From Bradysia coprophila (taxonomy: Eukaryota > Arthropoda > Insecta > Diptera > Sciaridae): a stretch of 64,000 bases of DNA. The notes beneath the pieces were generated by a model. That model searched no databases. It was given only the letters and a program-made list of their open reading frames with translations, and was not told where the DNA came from. The stretch is from assembly GCF_014529535.1 (NCBI RefSeq), contig NW_023503616.1, positions 558,001 through 622,000 on the forward strand, read 5' to 3'. The translations under genes and the position numbers were made by a program. Shown one piece after another: positions 55,619-64,000 of the stretch (position 1 is the first letter of the stretch; each line of letters starts with the position of its first letter).

Positions 55619-56069
55619 TAAAAGAAATCGATTCAATTTCGAGTAGGTTTCATATTTACACATACGTCCAATAGGCCAGGCTTCTATAAGCCGACCTATT
55701 AGTCTATTTGAAGGATTTATGATCGTTTGGATTTTAAGTTAATTATTGAAAGTTCTAAATAAACACAAACATGGAATGAAAGTTCACATGCCAATGCTAC
55801 TGAGAGACCACTAACTACTGAAAACTACAACAATTTTTAAATCAAACGTAAAAACCAGTAACATTAACTTTTGGTCGATGTATGTACTCAAAGTTGAGAC
55901 CAATCGAATTTTATTCACCAAGAAACTAATTACAATACAAACCACGTGACTGTGTCCGTTGGTGCTTCTGAAAATATAATTGATTGATTTTAGAGTTAAA
56001 GATGCCCAGTGTCACGCTCTGTGTTACTGAGCAAAACTACAAGAAGTTATTGAGCCCAATTCTTTTGTA

Positions 56070-56180
56070 AAATCTACTACTGCGTTTGTTTTAACATATA
56101 TTCTAAGAAGAACGATCGATTTTTTTATCTTCTACGTCGATTATCGACGGTCGATAGCAGATGACAAGCAGTTTCTCAGA
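56070..56180 (+). repeat. Degenerate copy of the dispersed repeat
   Basis: TTTGTAAAATCTACTACTGC is followed by GTTTGTTTTAACATATA and then GGTCGATAGCAGATGACAAG, in the same order as the copies at 20.9, 39.1 and 44.9 kb. Confidence 0.45.
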
Positions 56181-57733
56181 ATGTTTATTTCTTTCATTCT
56201 TTCATATACATTGAAGAACGATACCGGAAAATTTAAATTTTTCATTCACAGTCCGCGGAAATACGCCACCTATTTTCCGATAGTACAACGCTATGCAATA
56301 TCTGGTAACACTTTCAAGCATATTTATGCACAAACCAAATAAATACAGATGCACATAGAGCATGTTTTGTGTGTATGGGTGTTAGTTACTCGTGTGTCAT
56401 TTGAGCAGATAAATATTTGCTAGTATAAGCGTTTTCCACACTTATTGTAATTCCTAATTGAATAAAAAGTATTAAAATGTTATGGAAAGTAAACATTGCG
56501 TATGGATCGTATTGTGTGAATAATATAAATATTTGATGGAAAAACAGGGTAAGTAGCCACCAGTGAAAACCGATTCCAGTTCCCGGGGGGTGTAGTGCTA
56601 TGTGATTGTCGAGTATTATATTGTGCTCCAGTGAATCGATTAAAATCGCGAATCATTTAGTATAAATTTTTAACAAGGCGAGGCCATTGAAAGTTGATTT
56701 GATGTAAAGTCCGGAAACATTTTGCCGATCACTGAAAGGTTGTGAGTTGTTACAGAACCGATTCTCTCGAAACTATTGTTTACAATAGACTTGTTCCAGT
56801 GATAGGTGTAGATATTTCATTTCGTCATTTTGTGAAATCATCATTTACTCTAATTTGTCAGAATGAACTATTACAAGTTCTTGACCTACAATAAATTTTC
56901 CCATCATCTCTAACGAATATCGCGTGCGATTATTTTAATGATCAATATTGGCGGTAAAATGAAAATAAATATAATCTAATGATGTTGACATCCAATTAAC
57001 AATTTGTTCGAACAACGAACGGAAAAATATTATTCCAAATATAAAATTTTATCGTTTTATTTTCGGACAGTAAAATTTATTTATTCAACATTTTGATGGT
57101 GCAGCATTATTCAATGAAAGAATTTTTCGTCCACTTGCCTACATATATAGTTCAGTATGTATTGTATATAACTCATATACACATCGCGAAGAAAAGTGTA
57201 CAAAAAGTTGTCGTGGATGACGTACATCACGTACACCAAAAATACACACAGCATATAGAATACCGACCCACTCGAAAAATAACTCTGAGTGAAAGATTTT
57301 TGTTTGATCAAAGAAAATGTTGATGTTTACAATACACATGTTGTGCGAGGATTCTTCTTTATTTTTGTTGTTCGGCCAACAAATTTTTGCATCGATTGAT
57401 TTTCTTTTTTCGCAAAATATCAAATTAATTATATTGCCTCATTTATTCAGTTCGGAGTTAACGTCTGAATCGATAGCTAAAACAAAGTACTAAAGTTTAG
57501 TTTACTTTACTTTCACCTAATCATAATTTTTTGTTGCTGTGATGTTTTCATGTGCAATTTTAAGACTTAAATCGTCTACCACTATAGAGAAACCTTCACA
57601 TTTTTGAACCTCAACCTGGAATGTTTACTTTAAGTGACAAGCCAGATCTCTTTTCCTTTCATTTCAAATTTCACCTCAGATTCACGGTGGCCCTCAATAG
57701 AAAAAACATTTTTTCGAAGGATCAGCTAAGATA

Positions 57734-57900
57734 CACTGACAGAAAAGAGTTGAAATTCTTACCTGTAGCTGGTAACTTTGTATCCAGGTAATCTAGAATA
57801 GCCGCCTCATACAAAAAATACAGCTGCAGCAGCTATTCTAGATTACCTGGAGACAAAGTTACCTGCTACAGATAAGAATTTCAACTCTTTTTTGTCAGTG
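57734..57900. mobile_element. 167-bp hairpin MITE with TA target duplication
   Basis: Both ends read CACTGACA then AAAAAGAGTTGAAATTCTTA-type sequence inward (one arm has GAAAAGAGTTG). The inverted repeat runs nearly to the centre. TA flanks each end at 57732-57733 and 57901-57902. The size, TA duplication and CACTG start fit a non-autonomous Tc1/mariner-type element. The arms are well conserved, so it may be fairly young. Confidence 0.75.
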
Positions 57901-58284
57901 TATAGTGGAACGATTTTTCTGACTGAGTGGGTCACATCACTCGATAATTCCTAACAATACTCTTTTTTGGGTATCCTTTCAAAAAAAAAATTCTTGATGC
58001 CATGAAAATCCATACAAAATTCGGAAAAATCGAAAATCAAAAAATGTTGTATGAGAAGGGATCAGATTGCTGTGTGTTTTTTTTTGTATCCTCTGGGGTC
58101 CATTTACTACGAGTAATGCTCATTTTTTTGGGAACCCTTTCATAAAACTTTTTCTCACTTGAGGGCCTTCGTGGTGAAGTGGTGAATTACATCACTAGGG
58201 AAAACAAGAGAATTGGTTTTAGAGTTCACAGTTTATTGGGGATTTTGACTTCGGCTACGCCTCGGATTAACGGCAGTAATAGTC

Positions 58285-58440
58285 ATCAAATCTGTTACTT
58301 CTTTTTCTTTAAAATAATCTCTTATTGTTTGAAGCAAATACTTTTACCTCAATCGTTACATCATACATTTTACTATGTAAGACCACACTAACCGGAGGAC
58401 GTCTCTTGTGTTTATCGTTACTGTCGATAACAGATGGATT
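58285..58440 (+). repeat. Copy of the dispersed repeat
   Basis: AAATCTGTTACTTCTTTTTC at the left and GTTACTGTCGATAACAGATG at the right give the same two end motifs as the other copies, with a longer middle. Confidence 0.45.
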
Positions 58441-58788
58441 ATGTTGTTGTATATTGTCGGGACTACTACAATCATACCAAGCTAATTAAAGGTTCTTTGT
58501 TACATTTGCCTCCCATCCTTTAAATAAATGGATCAAAGTGAGGACAGGTTTCAGAACCTCTCGGCAAAATAAACCCCGCACATCGACTTGATCTGCTGTA
58601 GATATTGCCAGTTTATGTCTGAGTCTTAGTTTGAACAAACTCTCGACAATAAACGAAACACTGCGAACGAATTTAAAAATAGATTCCCGGCTGAAAACAT
58701 GACTGTTCTCGTTCTTTATTCAACCTCTCATTTATACTTATGCAATGATTAGATGCTCTCGGAATGTGTGTATGGTGTAAATTAAGAA

Positions 58789-58824
58789 TTTGCACTATTG
58801 AAGTGCCCACTTCAATAGTGCAAA
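58789..58824. repeat. Perfect 36-bp palindrome
   Basis: TTTGCACTATTGAAGTG, a CC spacer, then its exact inverse. A related CACTATTGCAAA occurs at 58859-58870, so this may be one end of a larger element. Confidence 0.6.
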
Positions 58825-59797
58825 CATTCATGCATTTTTCGAACAATAACGTCCTACGCACTATTGCAAATCAATTTGCACATATTTCCATTCTGACATA
58901 ATATTTCCAGAGTGCTAATACCGACAAAAAATTGTATAGCTGTGTTATGTTGATGAGCGGCGTTCTATTTTGTTTTTATTTTTAAAAAGCTTTCTCATTC
59001 TTTTACGCAGTTAGTATAAATACAATCGGGTTGTGTGTGATTCGTATTTCATTTTTTTTACACAGTCAAATACAATTATACAAAAAGATGAATTTGGACG
59101 GCTTTAGTGTGTATTCTAAAGAGTATATATATAACAAAAGAGACTAATTTTAAACTTAACGCACATAGTATTATTATTATCTCGATTGAGCGAGAGGTGT
59201 GTCGGTCGTCTGTTTCTGTTATCTATACATTTGAATATACATTGCGAATAATGAATTAAATAGGATTTTTTTAGAATAATTTATTATGGTCCGGAATCAG
59301 ATATCGGCTAAGGTCAAATGATAGCAAATGTTTTTCAGACGAACTCTACACAATCACATTTTTTGCGAGTTTTTCGTCGTATTTCCTTTTTTTGTTCCAC
59401 ACTGTGTATATTGTTAATGATTAATTTTATTCGAATTATATGATTTTCTCGTATATACATACTGTTTTCCGTTCAAGGTTAAATTAAGTGTGTAAGTAAT
59501 AATGTTTATTTAATCCGGGTTGTGTTATTTATAAATTTATATATGAAAACAAATTTCAGACTCTTCTTCAATTTGAACAGCATGTTCAATCAATCCAGAT
59601 CAAGAAGTTTAGTTTTAAATTAACTTGAGTTTATTACCGAGCAAATAAACGATTTGCTATTGTTGATTAAATTTTGTTGATATAGCGGCTTAATATTTTT
59701 TGTAAAATACTTATGTAATGTATAGTGCAATAGGGCAGCAAAGAAATTAGGCATAGTTCATTGCGGAATTTGTTTGCAAACAATAACCGGCAAGAGG

Positions 59798-60172
59798 GAT
59801 TCTTTTGAAAAACAGCCGGCCGAAATCGGACGCATTTTCCAGTTTCCATTTTTGCGACCATGTACGTTTCATGTACCTCAAGAAATTTCTTTAAGAAAAG
59901 TGTAAGTTTTCAGTCTTTTTTGGTTGAAAACGTCAACTGCACATATCTCAGAGTGGATGAATTTTAAACCTAATAAGACCCTATTTGCCCCGGAAGTACC
60001 TAAAATTACCTTTCTAATGACACTCCACACGACCCTGTACGGCTCGTGTAACTGGAAAAATTTCTGTAAGTGGTTCTGGTTTCTATGGTCGAATACTTTT
60101 CTGGGGGCACAAATAAAAAATTCCACTGGAAAATGCGTCCGATTTCGGTCGACTGTTTTTTTTTAAAGAATC
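59798..60172. mobile_element. 375-bp MITE with about 45-bp terminal inverted repeats
   Basis: Left end GATTCTTTTGAAAAACAG...CCGAAATCGGACGCATTTTC matches the inverse of the right end with a few differences near the centre of the arm. The interior is non-coding; the small frames that begin or end in the repeats arise from the arms themselves. Confidence 0.65.
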
Positions 60173-62256
60173 AAATCTCTCCAAAGAATTGGTTTTGTGA
60201 AAGCTCCGACTCTAACCGCCTCTTTACATGCATCAATATTTAGGAAATAGCTGAGAATACCAATCAATGCCAGGGTTTTCAAAGGCAACGACTATAATTT
60301 CATTATTCAAAATTACAACTTCCAAACAAAAAATTTAAGGAATTTTATTCGAAAAGCCCAGCGGAAATCAAAATTACCTTAATGTAACCGGGTAATGAAT
60401 CATTTCCGTGGGGTGCTATGATAGAAAGCATTAATTTATAAAATCAGCCTTGAAATCATGAGGGAAAAAATTACGCAACTACGAATTTCCATTCTCTCCT
60501 TAATTGTATGTTGTTTGATAGATGCGTGTAATTTTCTCACGACGTTAATACCGTGTGTCCTAATTGCGTCGTATTTCTTTTCATTGTTATACGGTATTTC
60601 CTTATATTGCTTAGATTAATCATTATATTAATCCATGATGATGGAAATGGATTCTAACACTTTTCTTATTACAACAGGTAGTTTTTTGTAACTTCTCCGA
60701 TGTTAGTTGGTCAGACACTGCACTGTCTAGTACGCATCTACGAGAGAAGAAATCAATTTGAAATGTACTTGTCTGTAAGCATCAACATCTTTTAACATTA
60801 AAGAATTATTTGTGTTCGTTTAACATTAAGCATTGACATTAAGCATCTTCTCTTCTATTGCTGAATCCGTGTTTATTTCTGTATATAGATTCTACAGTCT
60901 AGGACTATATTACAACAACAAATTCAATAACATTTCATAAACATATCTCACCAAAATCGATTTATATTCGGCTGATTTTCTCATATCTATGAGGAAATTA
61001 TTATTGACTATTCATCAGCTTTCCATTTTCATCGTATTGAATATTAAAGCCAGTAAGCCAATTCAATGTTCGATATCGATCGATATGGGTGTGTCGCCTT
61101 CTCTCTTTTTTTTCCATCTCGTCATAACAATATTATCACATTAGTTGGGAAATAAAGCAAAGGATATTGTGCCTTTTCATTGAATAAACTTTTCCAATTC
61201 GTACATTTTCGACGAACTGCAAGCGAACATATAAGAACCCATAAAATCTGCTGTATCAAATTGGGATGTTGCGAAAATGTTATGTTGTGTAAATATTATT
61301 ATGCTACACAGTGCGCAGACATCGAATCGCTATGCGCTCTCTTCGTACATGAATGAACGTTGAAAGTTCGCACCGACATTTACTGAAAGGAAAATTCATG
61401 TATTCCACTTTTTCCTCTCTCCCATAGCAGTAAAATAAATAATTTTTTTTTAATGTGAAAGAGGGTTGATTCAATATATATTCTGTAGGTCAGTGGTAAA
61501 GTATGAGGGGGAGTGTGTGTAGAACGCACGTATTCATTTTTGAAAATGATATTGATTGCATGGTATCGATCTGCAAGAAATGAGTGCAGTCAACTGTAAT
61601 CAACAACAAAGCTCTTTAAAAATTAGCTCAAGGTCAGGAACGTCAGGAATTACTGCCCAGGTTTTTGATTGCACAGAAAGTACAATGATGAAGTTTTGTT
61701 GTCATAATAAGCCGAGAAAACTGATTACTAAAATTTCTAAAATATACTTTAAATCCGCATAAAGACCAAAGAATAACATTAGCGGCAACAAACAATATTA
61801 GCATTAACTAATTCATGTGATGTCATCTACAAAAAATAGTTTTCTATATTTGCCATACAAAACAAAAACTGATTATGCATGTACCGAAAAGCTCAAATAT
61901 GCCAGAAATTATTCAACTCAATCTGTTTCACTTGGCTATTTTAAGATCACACTTTCTTCTTCCATTTCGAAAGTGTTAAATAAATTTTGAAGAGAACCAG
62001 AGCGCACTATGTACAACCACAAATTATTGTTCGAATATGAATTCTCGTGATGTTTATTTTCTGTTCTAAAATTATCGTTAGTAAAATTAGTCATTTACTT
62101 CGACGGCCCGATCGAATGACGTCAAAATATGATGGTAAATTTCTTCCAAAATAAAATCCATTTAACATTTCGTGCATTTCATTCGCTAAATGGAAATTAT
62201 TTATTCTAAAATAGAGTTTCCTATTAAGAACGTGATTTAGTGAATCAAAATAAACT

Positions 62257-62284
62257 TCGTTATTATACCGAAGTTTTTTTTTTC
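62257..62284. other. Small stem-loop followed by a T run
   Basis: AAACTTCG, a nine-base loop, then CGAAGTTT and a run of T. It could stop RNA polymerase III, but no gene is seen upstream. Confidence 0.25.
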
Positions 62285-63963
62285 TTTTACGGAATGTATC
62301 GGGGTCGGCGCTTCCTTCAAGTCAACCGCGAATTTTCGGTATCACGTGATTGTCAGCAATAATGCAAGAAGTTTCCGAAAGTTTTATGTTAATTTGAAAA
62401 TTGAATCATAACCTTGAACTTTACAAGACTTCAAACGAGGGTGCTTTGTCTTGGACTAGTTCTTAAAACAGTGATTTATTTATCCCCAGTAAGATTTCTT
62501 TACTGATAACATATAACAATCACCTGCAGACAATACCAAAAACTGCTAAGCTTTGTGTCTCCATTCCCAATACGGCCCACAAGATTTATTAGTTAAAAAA
62601 AGAAAAAAAAGCAATAAAAGTAAAGCGCTCTGACGTTGTTCATAACGATGTTCATAAAAACGAACCAAGTTTCATGTTCTTCAACTATTCAAATAACCAT
62701 AAACAATAAATGTGATCATAAAAAAAGCCTATTCTCCTTCACATTTTCTTTTTGCATATTTTGCATTTAGGAAGCAATATTGACTTTGAATTTAATATGC
62801 AATTTGATGACTCCGTTTAGACGACCAAAATTCTAATATTGTACCCTTATATCTTCAGCTAGGTTAGTTCGTTTGGATAAAGATATATGTATCAAATACG
62901 TGTATGCATACACATCACACTTCTGTTTCCAAAAGTGAATTTAATATTTTCATTGAAAACATTCTCGTACTACTGAATCTTTAAATATGTACACATCGGT
63001 ACGACGCATGTCTGTCCCGTATTGATTATACAACGTTCCTCTAACATCGAGGAAACTTTTTTTTTTCTTCTGTTTTATTCCATTCCATTTTCCATATAGT
63101 GAAAATATAATTTTTATTCTTCCAGTAACCGAAAACAGTAACGAAACGTACTTGAAAGAATTTATACGTAGGAAAAGATAAACCGAGTCGAAACCCGACC
63201 AGCAAGAATCTATTTATTCTTTAGGTGGGTTCATTAGTGAGTTAAAAGGAAATATATACTGATTAAGCAATGAATTGAATGCATGAGTATAGTAAGTGAA
63301 AATAAGAAAATTTGTGGAAAAACGTCAAGATATTTCTGAGTGAAAGTTGTGTTGTTTTATGTTGGAACATTTTTCTATTTCACTTTTATACGGATATTGG
63401 CGTATTATGTAAGTTCTTTATTTAGTTTTACTCGAATGTAAATGTATAAAATAGAATCCGGGTAATTTCATTGGCTCAGCGATTTTTATTACTTTTTATT
63501 TCGACTGCCTCCGTGCGCTTATGTGGCCATTTATGACCATTATCATTCATTATCACACATGCAAGTTACTCTACCAAATCATAGGAAAAGTTGGAAAAGC
63601 TTAATTGCACGGCTCCATAAAAAATCAATAAAATTGTAAAGCCAGAAAGAATGTTGTCACTGATTCGGTTAACTTAAAAATAAAAAATAAAAAACAATTC
63701 CCAACTGAGATAGATTGCGTGTTTCCAATGATATTCATTCCTTTCTCACGACTTTAACGGCATGATAATGACAAAAATTAAAATAATTTTGGGTACAAAT
63801 TACGGTTGATAAATTATTGATAAAAATGCCTCTTAATACTAATTAGATTGCTGCCCAAACAAAATGGGTTGATGTTTCGACATTTCGAACAGTATGAATA
63901 TTTAATATCGATACGAGAATATGATTTAAAATTTAATGGTTTTTTTCTTCTGTTTTGTGAAGT

Positions 63964-63987
63964 ATGAACCGTTGTACTGACGAAAAG
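63964..63987 (+). other. Possible start exon at the right edge
   Basis: ATG at 63964 opens MNRCTDEK and is followed at once by a GTGAGC donor; a T-rich tract ending TGTGAAG lies just before. This could be the first coding exon of a gene continuing beyond the window, perhaps spliced from a leader ending at 56548. Only eight codons are visible, so support is weak. Confidence 0.2.
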
Positions 63988-64000
63988 GTGAGCTAAAGGT

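Larger units (their letters stand above)
55619..63963. other. Non-coding right flank
   Basis: About 8.3 kb without an acceptable coding exon. A strong donor (CAGG|GTAAGTAG) at 56549 on the + strand could end a leader exon that begins near 56.4 kb, perhaps of a gene whose coding part lies beyond the window. MITEs and repeat copies inside are listed separately. Confidence 0.4.

Noticed and set aside
59667-60166. Small ORFs on both strands sharing a CVRFR stretch
   Set aside because: The shared peptide comes from the two inverted arms of the 375-bp element, not from related genes.

Overview
This window is nuclear DNA from an insect, most likely a fly or midge (Diptera, perhaps a nematoceran). 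It is very AT-rich. Genes are split by short GT-AG introns, mostly 56-180 bp, and long non-coding tracts carry many small inverted-repeat (MITE-like) elements. The ion transport peptide precursor begins Met-Cys-Ser-Arg-Asn, as I recall for Drosophila. I cannot name the species.

Left part (1-20.5 kb). A DDX5/DDX17-type DEAD-box RNA helicase lies on the + strand (coding exons 1870-7484). About 10 kb of AT-rich DNA with no convincing gene follows. The ion transport peptide gene (ITP, crustacean hyperglycemic hormone family) then lies on the - strand (17483-20546). It has two alternative last exons: one gives an amidated ITP, the other the longer ITP-L.

Middle (20.5-45 kb). I find no confident gene here. 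The tract holds a transposon-like element with an internal minisatellite of about 35 bp units (32394-33305), several hairpin MITEs, tRNA-like SINE fragments, many degenerate copies of one dispersed repeat that recurs across the window, and a few orphan exon-like or signal-peptide-like ORFs.

Right gene cluster (45.2-55.6 kb). A TYSND1-like peroxisomal processing protease (+ strand, catalytic triad visible, C-terminal Ser-Lys-Leu) converges tail to tail with a sorbitol-dehydrogenase-like protein (- strand). That protein keeps the NAD fold and structural zinc cysteines but has lost the catalytic zinc ligands. Upstream of it on the - strand are three unrecognised genes: a 630-residue basic protein, a 358-residue protein with five Cys-x2-Cys-x4-Cys repeats, and a 142-residue protein with a cysteine cluster at its C-terminus. 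Two share an Ile/Phe-Cys-x2-x-Cys signature, and two share a tiny first exon with a phase-1 intron, so they look like a local, fast-evolving family. This is the best candidate for something undescribed.

Right flank (55.6-64 kb). It is non-coding apart from a possible start exon at the very edge, and carries several more MITEs.

Exon boundaries were read by eye from splice consensus and reading phase. Family calls rest on motifs and remembered families, not on searches.
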